From NCBI RefSeq assembly GCF_009068765.1, contig NZ_CP035534.1, forward strand, positions 1,798,001 to 1,862,000: a DNA stretch of 64,000 nucleotides. The letters run 5' to 3'. Each line of letters begins with the position of its first letter. Within the stretch, counting starts at the first letter, position 1. The stretch is from Sulfurimonas hydrogeniphila (GTDB taxonomy: Bacteria > Campylobacterota > Campylobacteria > Campylobacterales > Sulfurimonadaceae). Positions 55,213 to 64,000 of the stretch are shown here, piece after piece. The position numbers and the translations under genes are program-made. The notes beneath the pieces are model-generated. The model saw only the letters and a program-made list of their open reading frames with translations, made no database searches and had not been told where the DNA came from.

Positions 55213-55272
55213 CTGTTATCAATTATATTTCATAATTAGACTAAATAAACTTGATATTAAAAGGATAAAGTT

Positions 55273-56316
55273 ATGAAAAAAAGAGTTATATTATCAACAG
55301 TATTGGCAGCCGTACTGCTTTCAAGCTCAGCACTCTATGCAAGCTACAATGACAGTGTTTCAAAAAAAGAAGAGAGAGCCATTAATAATCCGACTTTGGT
55401 AAAAGGTCACGCTGCTGCCCAGGCAAAGGTGGAAGAATCCCAATCCAAAGAAGAATTTATGCGTAAAATGGATGCTAAATATTTCCAATCAGATGCAAAA
55501 AAAGAGGATATGCGAAGGCTGAAAGATGTTGTCAATCAAGAAGCAGACCAACACAGACAGACCCTGCAAAAAGCACCAAAAGAGATTGCACAGGCACTCA
55601 GACAGACAGTTGAAGCCCTTAAAGCTTTGCAAAAAAGAGACACAAAAACAGCAAAAGATGCCCTCAACAAAGCCACTAAACTTTTTGACACGGCACTCAA
55701 AAACAATCCGAAGCTCACACTCGTACCGGTTGCAGATGCCATAGAGGTCCATGATTTTACAGGAGATGCCAAACTGGTCAAACACATCATAAAATCTGCG
55801 CAGGATCTGCTGGATGATTATGATACACAGGCGGCCAGAGCCATTCTCATGCCTTTAGAAGATGAAATGGTAATGACAACACAGTATCTGCCGATGGGTA
55901 TGTATCCGCTTGCGACAAAAGAAGCACTCAAAGAGTTAAACAAAGGCAAAGCCAAAGAGGCTTTTTCAATGCTTGTCACTGCCTTAAACGGTATAGTCAT
56001 TAAAACAACCATTGTTCCTTTGCCGCTTATTACGGCACAAAGCCTTGTAGTCGAAGCATCCAAACTCAATAAAAAAGAGAAAGACAAAGCACTCAAGCTG
56101 CTTGATTTGGCACAGGATGAACTTGAAAAAGCAGTCTATCTGGGTTATACAAAGAAACATGCGCCTGAGTATAAGATGCTGCAAAAAGAGATTAAAAATA
56201 TTGAAAAAGAGATTAAAGGGAAAAATATTGTTGCAAAACTCTATGAAAAAATCAAAAAAGATTTTGCATCACTGCTTACAAAACATGAAGCGGACACAAG
56301 TACAAAAAAACACTAA
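55273..56316 (+). CDS. YfdX family periplasmic protein
   Basis: A 347-residue secreted protein: signal peptide MKKRVILSTVLAAVLLSSSALYA, then an all-helical, Lys/Ala/Leu-rich body with ALRQTVEALKALQKRDTKTA and YLPMGMYPLATKEALKELNKGKAKEA, and LPLITAQSLVVEASKLNKKEK, which are YfdX-type blocks. E. coli YfdX is induced by the EvgA acid/drug-response system and has chaperone-like behaviour; the role here is unknown. AAAGGATAAAG precedes the ATG. The last 4 nt overlap the convergent dehydrogenase gene. Confidence 0.82.
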   Translation: MKKRVILSTVLAAVLLSSSALYASYNDSVSKKEERAINNPTLVKGHAAAQAKVEESQSKEEFMRKMDAKYFQSDAKKEDMRRLKDVVNQEADQHRQTLQKAPKEIAQALRQTVEALKALQKRDTKTAKDALNKATKLFDTALKNNPKLTLVPVADAIEVHDFTGDAKLVKHIIKSAQDLLDDYDTQAARAILMPLEDEMVMTTQYLPMGMYPLATKEALKELNKGKAKEAFSMLVTALNGIVIKTTIVPLPLITAQSLVVEASKLNKKEKDKALKLLDLAQDELEKAVYLGYTKKHAPEYKMLQKEIKNIEKEIKGKNIVAKLYEKIKKDFASLLTKHEADTSTKKH

Positions 56317-57239
56317 CTGTACTCACGATTACATGCCAGTTTCAGACAGTTTGGCAACTGTCTGTCTGCAAGAAACGCCTTCATGTTTTCTAAAGAGATC
56401 TGCATAATTCTTTGCAGAGCCTCTTTTGTATAGTATGCCATATGCGGCGTGTAGAGAATGTTATTTCGATGAATGTACTTTATGTCGCTTATAACATCGA
56501 GACAGAGAATATTTTTCATTCTTCCGTACAGCACATCTTCAATCAGCTCTCCGCGTGCCGTATTGACAATAATGGCATCTTTTTTTAGTCCTGCTGCATT
56601 TTTTTCATTCAAAATATTTTTTGTAGCCGGTGTCAAAGGAAGTGCCAGCATCAAAATATCACTTTGTACTATCACAGAGTCCAAATCACAAAAATCAATC
56701 CCTAACGTATCGACAATCGGTTTTTTTGTCCTTGAACAGGCGACTACTTTCATTCCAAAGCCTTTGCCAATTTGTGCCATTTGCGAGCCTATGGTTCCAA
56801 GACCGAGTATTCCCAGTGTTTTTCCCGAGATTTCCATACCCTGAAGATCACTGTAGTCAAAATTGTTTTGTTTTGTGCGCTGCAGAGCCATATGTGTATG
56901 TCTTGTGGCATTTAAAAGCAGTGAAAATGCAAACTCTGCAACAGCAGGACCGCCATAGCCTGCAACATTCGAGACAAGCAGTCCGCGCCGGTAGAGTGTA
57001 TCGCATTTTATATGATCATAGCCTGTTGATCTTGTCTGCAGGTACTTCAGTGCCGGAAGTTTTTCTAAAATTTCATCTGTAATGCGAGAGTGTACAAAAA
57101 CAGAAACAGCATCATACGCCTGCGTCTTTTTGAGTGCCTCATTGACAGTCTCTTCAAAAAAGAAGAGTTCCTGCTCTTTGAGATGTTCTTGAAAAAAAGC
57201 TTTTTCTTCCGGTTTTGTCTCAAAAAATGCAATTTTCAT
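56313..57239 (-). CDS. D-2-hydroxyacid dehydrogenase (NAD-dependent)
   Basis: A 308-residue protein of the D-isomer-specific family. It has the NAD-binding motif LGLGTIGSQMAQIGKGFGM, the catalytic Arg in VNTARGELIED, and the catalytic His in ILYTPHMAYYTKEAL. YLQTRSTGYDHIKC is typical of D-lactate dehydrogenase-like members. The substrate (lactate, glycerate or another 2-hydroxyacid) is not resolved. The C-terminus is short relative to LdhA. It is in a unit with the EI24 gene (no gap). Confidence 0.85.
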   Translation of the reverse strand: MKIAFFETKPEEKAFFQEHLKEQELFFFEETVNEALKKTQAYDAVSVFVHSRITDEILEKLPALKYLQTRSTGYDHIKCDTLYRRGLLVSNVAGYGGPAVAEFAFSLLLNATRHTHMALQRTKQNNFDYSDLQGMEISGKTLGILGLGTIGSQMAQIGKGFGMKVVACSRTKKPIVDTLGIDFCDLDSVIVQSDILMLALPLTPATKNILNEKNAAGLKKDAIIVNTARGELIEDVLYGRMKNILCLDVISDIKYIHRNNILYTPHMAYYTKEALQRIMQISLENMKAFLADRQLPNCLKLACNREYS

Positions 57240-58160
57240 CTACAGTTCCTTTTGAATTTCTTTCAAATAATAAAACATTGCAGTTTCTCCAAAAAACGGT
57301 CCAAAAATATTAAAAATCGGCAAAAAGTTAAAAAGTGCTGTGACGGCGCTGATAACAAAAAAGCCCGATTTGTATCCGGAAAGCTTTGCTCTTTTTTCCT
57401 TTGGTATCACCAAGAGAGCACTGTCGTTGACAAAAGTATCTTTAATAAGCCAAATCCATAAGCCGAGTTGCAAAACAAAATTAAGCACCGGAATAAACAG
57501 CAAAGGAAAAGCGACAATCGAAACCACCGTATATATCGCTATATCCAGCAGTCTGTTTTCGCTTGCTTTGACCTCATCTTCTTGCAAAAGCGGTTCATAA
57601 GGAAAATGCTCTTCATTGATATCTTCCAGCAATGCCTCACTGAAAAAGCTTGTTATCAGCAACATACTGACAATGATACCGCTGTAGATAAAATAGATCC
57701 CCAGCAAATATGCCAGACTTTCCTGTACTGTCTCAAACGGCAACCAGTTAAAAAGTCTTAAAAACTGCTCATGCAAATATGCACCTTTAAAAAACCATAT
57801 TACAGCCCAAAACACAGCACTTAAAAATACAACAAGCAGTGAAAAGGAGCTGTACTTTTCTTTAGAAACCCTCTCTAAAATCATATTGCCAAAAAATGCC
57901 AAAATCAGAGCAAATGTTACCAATACCAGGGAAAACCATAAAAAGGAAGAGAAGATCCAGGCTCCGTTTGAACGAAGCATAGAAAACGGTACCAAATCAA
58001 TAAAACCTGCGGCGACAGAGATAAGTCCGCCCCACATAAAATAGCCGATGATCGACCAGACAATGGTAACGGCTGCCCCTATTGCCAAGGCACGTTTCAT
58101 TATTTTGTAATTGAGTATTTCACTAAAACCAAAAAGTATTGCTTCTATAATGTTTTGCAT
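57240..58160 (-). CDS. EI24/CysZ-like integral membrane protein
   Basis: A 306-residue membrane protein with about five or six helices and the EI24 pattern VRSNGAWIFSSFLWFSLVLV, then later VVSIVAFPLLFIPVLNFVLQLGLWIWLIKDTF, close to the 'Fxxxxxxxxl.p...N' region of CysZ/EI24 proteins. E. coli CysZ transports sulfate; function here is not shown. It lies between the dehydrogenase gene and a small coiled-coil gene with 1-nt spacing. Confidence 0.75.
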   Translation of the reverse strand: MQNIIEAILFGFSEILNYKIMKRALAIGAAVTIVWSIIGYFMWGGLISVAAGFIDLVPFSMLRSNGAWIFSSFLWFSLVLVTFALILAFFGNMILERVSKEKYSSFSLLVVFLSAVFWAVIWFFKGAYLHEQFLRLFNWLPFETVQESLAYLLGIYFIYSGIIVSMLLITSFFSEALLEDINEEHFPYEPLLQEDEVKASENRLLDIAIYTVVSIVAFPLLFIPVLNFVLQLGLWIWLIKDTFVNDSALLVIPKEKRAKLSGYKSGFFVISAVTALFNFLPIFNIFGPFFGETAMFYYLKEIQKEL

Positions 58161-58161
58161 C

Positions 58162-58389
58162 TTACTTTTTTTCGCACTTCATTGCATTTGCTTTGATGAA
58201 TGAGAGTTTACTGAGTATATGCCCGAATTCGGCATCTTCTTCTTCAAATTTCTTACGAAGTTCGGCTCTTTTTTCCTCTAAAATCTCTATCTGTTTTTCA
58301 ACATCTTTAGGATTTACATAGCATTTTTTTGCCGCTTCCTGCTCTTTTTCAAGTACCCAATCCATTGCTTTTTTTAAAAAATCTACCAT
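58162..58389 (-). CDS. Small coiled-coil protein of unknown function
   Basis: A 75-residue charged protein (KDVEKQIEILEEKRAELRKK within) predicted to be mostly one long helix or coiled coil, with two cysteines. I do not recognise a family. A GGAG sits upstream of the ATG, and the gene directly precedes the EI24 gene. A TTACATGTAA palindrome lies 22 nt upstream (58411-58420), one of two intergenic copies in this window. Confidence 0.6.
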   Translation of the reverse strand: MVDFLKKAMDWVLEKEQEAAKKCYVNPKDVEKQIEILEEKRAELRKKFEEEDAEFGHILSKLSFIKANAMKCEKK

Positions 58390-58448
58390 TTTTGATACTC
58401 CGTTTATTATTTACATGTAACAATTATAACCCTTATTTTATTAATTTT

Positions 58449-58742
58449 TCATACTTTTTGAGAAATTTTATAAAGATAATCATGCATGTCAAAATAGCCG
58501 ATCATTCCTTCGAACAGTATTCGCAGGCACAACTCCATACATAAAAAAATCACACCAAAAAAAAGAATAAGCACAAGTTTGTTTTGTTTGCCTAAAGCCC
58601 TCTCTTTCAAAAAAGAAAATCTTTTTATAAGAAAAAAACGCATCTTCCATACCAACACCGGCACAAACAAAGCAAAGATATAATAAAAGAAAATAAATAT
58701 ATCCTGTGCAATGAATGTATTAAAACTTAAGATATTCCACAT
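58449..58742 (-). CDS. DUF4282-like membrane protein
   Basis: A 97-residue protein with two membrane helices (about 10-30 and 58-78). The start MWNILSFNTFIAQDIFIFFYY and the end ELCLRILFEGMIGYFDMHD fit the DUF4282 membrane family seen in Campylobacterota. I start at the ATG 58742; a TTG two codons earlier is in frame. The ATG is 7 nt after a TATAAT, suggesting a leaderless message. Function unknown. Confidence 0.65.
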   Translation of the reverse strand: MWNILSFNTFIAQDIFIFFYYIFALFVPVLVWKMRFFLIKRFSFLKERALGKQNKLVLILFFGVIFLCMELCLRILFEGMIGYFDMHDYLYKISQKV

Positions 58743-58749
58743 GTACAAT

Positions 58750-58755
58750 TATACC
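58750..58755 (-). promoter_or_regulatory. -10 box of the DUF4282-like gene (possible leaderless mRNA)
   Basis: GGTATAAT on the minus strand ends 7 nt before the ATG at 58742, with no ribosome-binding site between them. Confidence 0.5.
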
Positions 58756-58757
58756 CC

Positions 58758-59574
58758 TTATAAAAATTTCACAAGTCTGTCTGTTGCATCAAGAACAAAA
58801 TCCGGCGGCATATGCCCTTTGTTATAGTAGAGATAATTGTCAAATCCCCATTTCATCATTTTTGCAAGCGGTGAATGAAAAGCAATATCTCTGTTGCCGC
58901 CGTAAAGTACATTTGAAGCAATAAGCGTGGCATCATGTCCGCCCATGCTCATAATACAAAAAATTTCCAAATCATAAGAAGGTATTTCTATATCTTCTCC
59001 CAATTCTTTCATCACAGCAGCCGCAGCAATAGCCCCCTGAATAATAGCGATATGTCCAAGTTTTGGCTGTGCAAGCGCCGTAGCGTCACCTGCTGCAAAA
59101 ATGTTCGCATAATCTAAATGGCACATCTGTTTATCTGTAGGAATAAAACCTTTTTCATCATCCAGACCTGATTCAATTAATACTTTTGGAGCCCTGTAGG
59201 GAGGAATGATAATCGCTAAATCACATGCCATTTTTGAGCCATCTTCAAATGCTACATAATCTTTCGCTATTTCTGTTAAGACTTTTTTATTGGAAAGCTT
59301 TATGCCTCTTTCTTGCATAATTTTTCCAAGAGCATTTCTTGGCGTATCTCCGACATCTTCAAAGAATATCTCACCAGGAGTAAAAACCTCAATCGTATAA
59401 TCTTTGGTACGTTGCAAACCTTTGTCATGTGTGAGGTAAAAGTCAAGCATAAACATTATTTCGCCTATTGGTCCTTCACACGATAACTTCTATTTTTTTA
59501 CCGATAAGATGGCGAATTTTGTAAAATATATGCAAGCCTGCAAAACCTGCGCCTAAAATAACGACTTTTTTCAT
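58758..59574 (-). pseudogene. Sulfide:quinone oxidoreductase/NDH-2-like flavoprotein with an internal deletion
   Basis: The 5' end (59574 down to 59476) encodes the FAD-binding start MKKVVILGAGFAGLHIFYKI and stops after GKKIEVIV. In another frame the C-terminal part follows from about 59480: (C)EGPIGEIMFMLDFYLTHDKG, then TPGEIFFEDVGD and NIFAAGDATALAQPKLGH (FAD motif 2). About 100 residues expected between these parts, including the rest of the FAD/NAD fold, are missing and the frame is shifted, so the gene is not functional. AAGGATC precedes the start. The C-terminal 232-residue frame could be expressed only as a fragment. Confidence 0.75.
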
Positions 59575-59613
59575 GTTTGATCCTTATAAGTGCCTGATTT
59601 TGACTGTAACATT

Positions 59614-60158
59614 TTACTTTTCCTCTTTATTTTGCAAAAAGATAATCAAAACAAAAAACAGTACCAGAAACAGTACAGACAAATGTTTTTGCAAAACAAT
59701 CATTATGCCGATGATGCTTTCGCCAAACAGATAGCCCAGCGATGTAAATACAACCGACCATAAGAAAACACCGATAATATCCACAATGAAAAACTTCCAA
59801 AAAGAAAATCCTGACATACCGACAAAAAGCAGTGAAGGAATGTGTGTTCCGTATATAAATCGCTCAAATATTATAACTAAAATGCCATGCTTGTGAAACC
59901 AGTGTTCAATGTTTTCTATCCGCTTCTTATAATTAACAGGTAGAAAATCTTTTTTTTGATAAGAAAACGACCGCTTGTATAAAGAAGTATATCGCCGATC
60001 AAAGCGCCGGCAGTAGCAATCAGAATAATTTTCTCAATAGAAAATACTCCTTTTTTGGCTAAAAATCCGGCAAGTGTCAGCCCTATTTCTCCTTCGAGGA
60101 TACTCCAAAAGAACAATATCCAATAAGAAAAATGATGTAATAAAAATTCCGTTATCAT
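59614..60158 (-). pseudogene. DedA-family membrane protein, frameshifted at an A8 tract
   Basis: Frame one (60158 to 59916) gives MITEFLLHHFSYWILFFWSI, GEIGLTLAGFLAKKGVF and ALIGDILLYTSGRF, then drifts out of frame. Frame two continues with RIENIEHWFHKHGILVIIFE, RFIYGTHIPSLLFVGMSGF and the C-terminal helices to 59614. One extra A in the A8 tract (T8 at 59950-59957) restores a ~181-residue DedA/SNARE-associated protein (IKKKDFLPVNYKKRIENIE across the junction). DedA proteins act in lipid flipping and membrane homeostasis. It may be a true lesion, tract slippage, or a homopolymer error in the assembly. Confidence 0.75.
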
Positions 60159-60303
60159 CTTGTTTTCTGTCCTTTAAACGTTCACAAATAATAGCGCATT
60201 TTTGACAACACTGTTCAAAAACGCTAAAACAGAGGGTTCATTAAAGAAAAGTTAATGTAAATAACAGTTATAATAAACAAACTGATCTCAGGAAAAAGAT
60301 GCA

Positions 60304-63300
60304 ATGCAGCAAAAAAGAATTATTATAAAAATTTTATTACTTTTATCTCTTTTTTCAATCTCTCTTTATGCAGATATTCAGCTAACAGGAAACTTGCATC
60401 CTGGTGATAATGTTGAGAGCAGCTTTATTCCTTCTGAACCTCTCACAAATGATACCGAAGATACATATGACTATTATCTTAATAATCCCACAAAATTTTA
60501 TTTGAGTGAAAACAGTGATATTACCGCAGTAGAACTTGTAAATGCGGTAGGAATTGACAGTGCTATTCGTGTTTATATTGATGGAAATCTTGTGGGGACA
60601 GGGGCAAGCGGAAGTGCTGCCATAACACTCGATACGACACTCAGTCTGACTAGCGGCTACCATGATATTGCTGTACACGGGAGTTGTTATAATCGATTTG
60701 GGAACGAAACAAACTGTGGAAACTGGTTTGTCAGAGACATTGATGATTTTTATTTTTCTGCTCTAAAATTGATATCTCAACAAACAACAACAGCTGTAAA
60801 TTTTATACAAAGAGTTCATATTGGCGATTATACGGATAGTGATGACAATTATGATATTGACGACACTTCCAACTCTTTTTATCCTGATGCTCCGGAAGCG
60901 ACATCAAAAGTATATTTGCTAGATGGCAATATAACAGGAAATTTGGCAGCATTTAGAATTTTTATTTCACGAATGAGAGATGTTTCGGCAGACGGGATAA
61001 ATAAAATAAAAGTCTATGATAGCAGCAATACACTTATCACGACTTTTGATATCAACCAATCAGGAAACTACAAATTTGATGTTTCAGAACTTTACGAGGG
61101 AAATGTAAGCGGTATATCAAAAGTAGAAATTATTTGTGGACAAATAAGTAGTTCCAATTATGATGATATTTCCTTTGGCGAACTTATTGTTATTCCTTAT
61201 ACATCAGTAGCAGATATTTATCCAAAACCAATTATTGATTACCGTATGGATGAGTGTAGCTGGGACAGTGACAGCAATACTTACGAAATAAAAAACGACG
61301 GAACTCTTGGAAGTGATTATAATGCAACGGCTCTCAATGATGCCAATGTTACGGATGGGAAAATTTATACCGGAGGAGATATCAATGCTACGAATAGTTC
61401 TGATAAAGCAATTTTAGTACAAAACAATATTTCACTTCCTGCAAACTATACATTGACAACCTGGATTAAATTTCCTCTTAATGAAAATGGGCATGTATCT
61501 TTCAGTAATACAAAATATTTCAATATTGCAGACAGACCAGGAAGCAGTAATGACTATATATATTTTGCTCTTGATACAACAAACAACAATTGGTATTTAT
61601 GTATGCAGGGAAATAATTACGAATGTCAAAGTTACAATCCTCAAAACCTGTCAGGGTGGCATCTTTTAAGTTTTGTTGTTGATGGTAACAATGACACAAC
61701 AAAAGTCTATGTTGATACAACAGAAGCTCTTAATTTTACTCAAGCACCGTCCGGAGCACTGGGCCTACTTTTCAACAGTGATTACCAGAGTAATAATAAC
61801 AATGAGCCGAATGGACAGTCTATCGGTGCAACCGTTGATGAATTCAAAATCTTTAATACTCAATTCAGTGCAAATGACATTCAGACTCTTTACAACAATG
61901 AAAACAGCGGCAACAACTATAATGGAACCAGCAGAGCTGTCCCTCAATGTGGTGGCGGCAATCAAAACAACAACAAAACCACGCTTTTTAATGCAGTCAG
62001 TTCTATTGGCGGCGTTACATGTAACGCGGTAAATGACTGGGATAACAACCTTACTACACAAATAGTCAATAAGCCTTATGGTCTTTACATCCTCTCAAAA
62101 GATGCACTGACGCAGACTGCTCCAAGCGTGGCAGACATTACAAAGGTTACACTCAAATACTATGATGACGGAAACACTACAGACTGTGGCGGCAATCTTC
62201 TTGCCAATGTCGTAAAATGTGATGACGCAACCAGCACTACATGTAACGATACCAATGCAAGCGGCTGTGCTTATTATGACAATATGACGATAGACCGCGC
62301 TGTAAAATGTGTTCAGGTTTACATAGAGGGAAGAGATCAAAACAATACCTCTTTGGACACAAACAGCTCTTATTCAAGTGATAATTATGCCGTACGCCCT
62401 GTAAATTTCACATTGAATGTCACAACTTTACCTCTGGTTGCAGGCGCAGATTTCAACACCACTTTTCAAGCTTTGGATGCAAACGGCAATCCCTCCACAG
62501 ACTATAATGAAACAAGGAACAGTTCTTTTAAAGTGGACGCCAATATTACAAAAAGCACATGTACTCTTGGAAGCTTTACGATGGAAAATTTTTCCTTTGT
62601 CAACGGACAAAAAAATGATGTCAATGCAAGCTACAGTGAAGTCGGCGAACTTAATATCACTATACAAGAGATAAACGGCAATGAATTTGCAAAAATAGAT
62701 GCAGATGACACAAATGACATTCAAAGACTGATAGAACAAAATTCGACAACAGTCTCATTTGCACCACATCATTTTTCCATCATAAACTATAGCTTTACAC
62801 GCAACAATCCGGATCAGGACTGGCGATACATGGCGAATGTCAATGATGCCAATATCAGCATCGCCTTTAATGTCCGGGCACAAAACGAACAGAACCAGAC
62901 AACACAAAACTTTGATGCTCTGTGCGCCGCAACGGATGTCGGTGTAAAAATAGATCTCAACACAACAAATGATGATGCGAATGCAAGTTATTTTGAGCGT
63001 ATAAACAATACCGTTACAACCGGACATGATAAAAATTTAAGCAATATGGACCTGAATGCTACAGTCAATGACAGCAACTTCAGTTCCGGAGACTCTACAC
63101 AAATAGAGTATGCCCTCAATGTCTACAGAGTCTTCAACGCTCCAAAAGAACCTCGTACTATCACGGTCACAGAGGTAAACACAACAAGCTCCAGTGTCAT
63201 AAACATAGGATTGACTCCGGAAAACAACAGCAGTAAATTTTACTATGCAAGACTCTATACACAAGATTTGGCAACTTCTCAGACAACTGATACCGTGCAG

Positions 63301-63777
63301 GCAAAAGTACTGGTCTATGACAGCCTTGCAGACAGTTATGTAAGTGATTTGAATTTGACAGAAGAGTTGAGTCACTGGTATCACTATGTCCCTCAAAACG
63401 AAAATACAAACGGAGACATCCTTGCTCTGAATGTTTCAAGAACTACAACGAAAAAATCGGCGGATGATGACGGAATGAGCGCAACAGTCAGTTTTGATAC
63501 AAACGGCACCTTTAGCATAACTGTCAACAATCCAAATCAAAATACACTGACTCACTATATTCATTTGGATGTCAGTCCGTGGATCTGGTATGTCCATGAA
63601 AATTTTGGCAGTGACTATAACGAAAGTGTCGGCAGCAGTTGCAGTGAACACCCCTGTATCAAATACAATTTCAATACACAAAGCAGCGGAACAGGTGTCA
63701 GCAGCGGGAATGTCAACGGTGTCTCTTTTGATGTCAATGTCTCCAAAAATTCTCGAGGAATCAGGCTGCTGCGATGA
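60304..63777 (+). CDS. Large secreted MshQ-like protein with a LamG domain
   Basis: A 1157-residue exported protein. It has a signal peptide (MQQKRIIIKILLLLSLFSIS, cleaved near LYA), a beta-rich N-terminal region (25-315), a concanavalin/LamG-like domain (about 318-535: ILVQNNISLPANYTLTTWIK, TVDEFKIFNTQFSANDIQTL), a Cys-containing linker and a C-terminal region (about 560-1157) with the VRPVNFTLNVT and HHFSI segments typical of the DUF6701 region of MSHA biogenesis protein MshQ. Asn, Thr and Asp dominate, as in many surface proteins. The stop overlaps the start of a prepilin gene (ATGA), supporting a pilus role. AGGAAAAAGA precedes the start and a TATAAT lies further upstream. Confidence 0.65.
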   Translation: MQQKRIIIKILLLLSLFSISLYADIQLTGNLHPGDNVESSFIPSEPLTNDTEDTYDYYLNNPTKFYLSENSDITAVELVNAVGIDSAIRVYIDGNLVGTGASGSAAITLDTTLSLTSGYHDIAVHGSCYNRFGNETNCGNWFVRDIDDFYFSALKLISQQTTTAVNFIQRVHIGDYTDSDDNYDIDDTSNSFYPDAPEATSKVYLLDGNITGNLAAFRIFISRMRDVSADGINKIKVYDSSNTLITTFDINQSGNYKFDVSELYEGNVSGISKVEIICGQISSSNYDDISFGELIVIPYTSVADIYPKPIIDYRMDECSWDSDSNTYEIKNDGTLGSDYNATALNDANVTDGKIYTGGDINATNSSDKAILVQNNISLPANYTLTTWIKFPLNENGHVSFSNTKYFNIADRPGSSNDYIYFALDTTNNNWYLCMQGNNYECQSYNPQNLSGWHLLSFVVDGNNDTTKVYVDTTEALNFTQAPSGALGLLFNSDYQSNNNNEPNGQSIGATVDEFKIFNTQFSANDIQTLYNNENSGNNYNGTSRAVPQCGGGNQNNNKTTLFNAVSSIGGVTCNAVNDWDNNLTTQIVNKPYGLYILSKDALTQTAPSVADITKVTLKYYDDGNTTDCGGNLLANVVKCDDATSTTCNDTNASGCAYYDNMTIDRAVKCVQVYIEGRDQNNTSLDTNSSYSSDNYAVRPVNFTLNVTTLPLVAGADFNTTFQALDANGNPSTDYNETRNSSFKVDANITKSTCTLGSFTMENFSFVNGQKNDVNASYSEVGELNITIQEINGNEFAKIDADDTNDIQRLIEQNSTTVSFAPHHFSIINYSFTRNNPDQDWRYMANVNDANISIAFNVRAQNEQNQTTQNFDALCAATDVGVKIDLNTTNDDANASYFERINNTVTTGHDKNLSNMDLNATVNDSNFSSGDSTQIEYALNVYRVFNAPKEPRTITVTEVNTTSSSVINIGLTPENNSSKFYYARLYTQDLATSQTTDTVQAKVLVYDSLADSYVSDLNLTEELSHWYHYVPQNENTNGDILALNVSRTTTKKSADDDGMSATVSFDTNGTFSITVNNPNQNTLTHYIHLDVSPWIWYVHENFGSDYNESVGSSCSEHPCIKYNFNTQSSGTGVSSGNVNGVSFDVNVSKNSRGIRLLR

Positions 63778-64000
63778 AAAAAGCATTTACGCTGATAGAA
63801 CTTATCTTTTCTATGGTTATCATCGCCATTGCTTTTTCTGTATTGCCTAAAATTCTGCAGCTCTCCATCAAGTCATCCACAACAAGCTTAAAAGAAGAAG
63901 CAATGTTTAATGCCGTAGCCTATGTCGGTTTGATTAAATCTACCGCATGGGATGAAGAAAATACAAAAGTTGATGACATTCTTCTTGTGACCAGCGGCAA
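63774..64000 (+). CDS. Type IV prepilin-like protein, 5' part (cut by the window end)
   Basis: The ATG overlaps the stop codon of the MshQ-like gene (ATGA). The 75 codons visible start MKKAFTLIELIFSMVIIAIA, a class III signal with the prepilin peptidase site before Phe (+1 FTLIE, Glu at +5) and the hydrophobic N-terminal helix. The residue before cleavage is Ala where Gly is usual. It is a minor pilin or pseudopilin of an MSHA-like type IV pilus or type II secretion system. More genes of the cluster probably follow outside the window. Confidence 0.8.
   Translation, partial: MKKAFTLIELIFSMVIIAIAFSVLPKILQLSIKSSTTSLKEEAMFNAVAYVGLIKSTAWDEENTKVDDILLVTSG

Overview
The window is an A+T-rich (I judge about 37% G+C by eye) stretch of a Campylobacterota (epsilonproteobacterial) chromosome, most like Sulfurimonas or a close relative. 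The evidence is an HP0268-family small nuclease, an ArsRS-type two-component pair, the order metK - ferredoxin - ndk - yceD - rpmF - plsX - fabH, short TilS and TpiA, and major-outer-membrane-protein-type porins. Most genes are ordinary housekeeping genes, densely packed in overlapping operons. No tRNA, rRNA or CRISPR array was seen.

Layout. 0-0.5 kb: 5' part of an HI0933-type flavoprotein. 0.7-3.0 kb: rimO-tilS. 3.0-8.5 kb (minus): HP0268-like, miaB, an acyltransferase, a tyrosine recombinase and three genes resembling a PilM/N/O platform. 8.5-8.9 kb: a structured gap with a likely small RNA or attenuator ahead of nusA. 10-14 kb: orphan ABC permease, nucleotidyltransferase scrap, porin, lipoprotein, fabI. 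14.3-17.2 kb: gap-pgk-tpiA. 17.3-21.5 kb: nadD-rsfS, an MltF-like transglycosylase, a sensor kinase and regulator. 21.5-25.3 kb: an iron operon (porin-feoA-feoB) with a near-consensus Fur box. 25.3-30.3 kb: pssA, DoxX, rmuC, a DEAD-box helicase, a HIT protein. 30.4-35.7 kb: a composite insertion. 35.9-42.2 kb: lipid/housekeeping operon, metK, mtfA. 42.3-55.1 kb: a central-carbon block with a pyruvate dehydrogenase operon joined to lipoate biosynthesis genes and gpmA, then a second GAPDH, a second dihydrolipoyl dehydrogenase-like protein, a class I aldolase and PEP synthase. 55-60 kb: YfdX protein, a D-2-hydroxyacid dehydrogenase, small membrane proteins and two broken genes. 60.3-64 kb: a large secreted MshQ-like protein followed by a prepilin cut by the window edge.

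Four signals go beyond normal annotation. (1) The palindrome TTACATGTAA is repeated far more often than chance, nearly always inside genes, and repeatedly writes Leu-His-Val into unrelated proteins. (2) A family of 23-bp REP-like hairpins lies between genes, and an IS4-family element appears to target their centre. Two identical IS4 copies, each carrying an ISAs1-family element inside its transposase gene, bracket a 53-bp REP pair, and the whole 5.3-kb unit sits in another REP with an 8-bp target duplication. (3) The nusA upstream region encodes a probable terminated RNA with strong hairpins. (4) A 103-bp near-complete palindrome begins directly after the fabH stop codon.

Functionally, glycolysis/gluconeogenesis genes (tpiA, pgk, gap, gpmA, class I aldolase, ppsA, second gap) and the pyruvate dehydrogenase/lipoate operon give a C3 to hexose and C3 to acetyl-CoA module. 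fabI, fabH, plsX, pssA and the acyltransferase serve membrane lipid synthesis. rimO, miaB, tilS, rsfS, rpmF and nusA serve translation and transcription.
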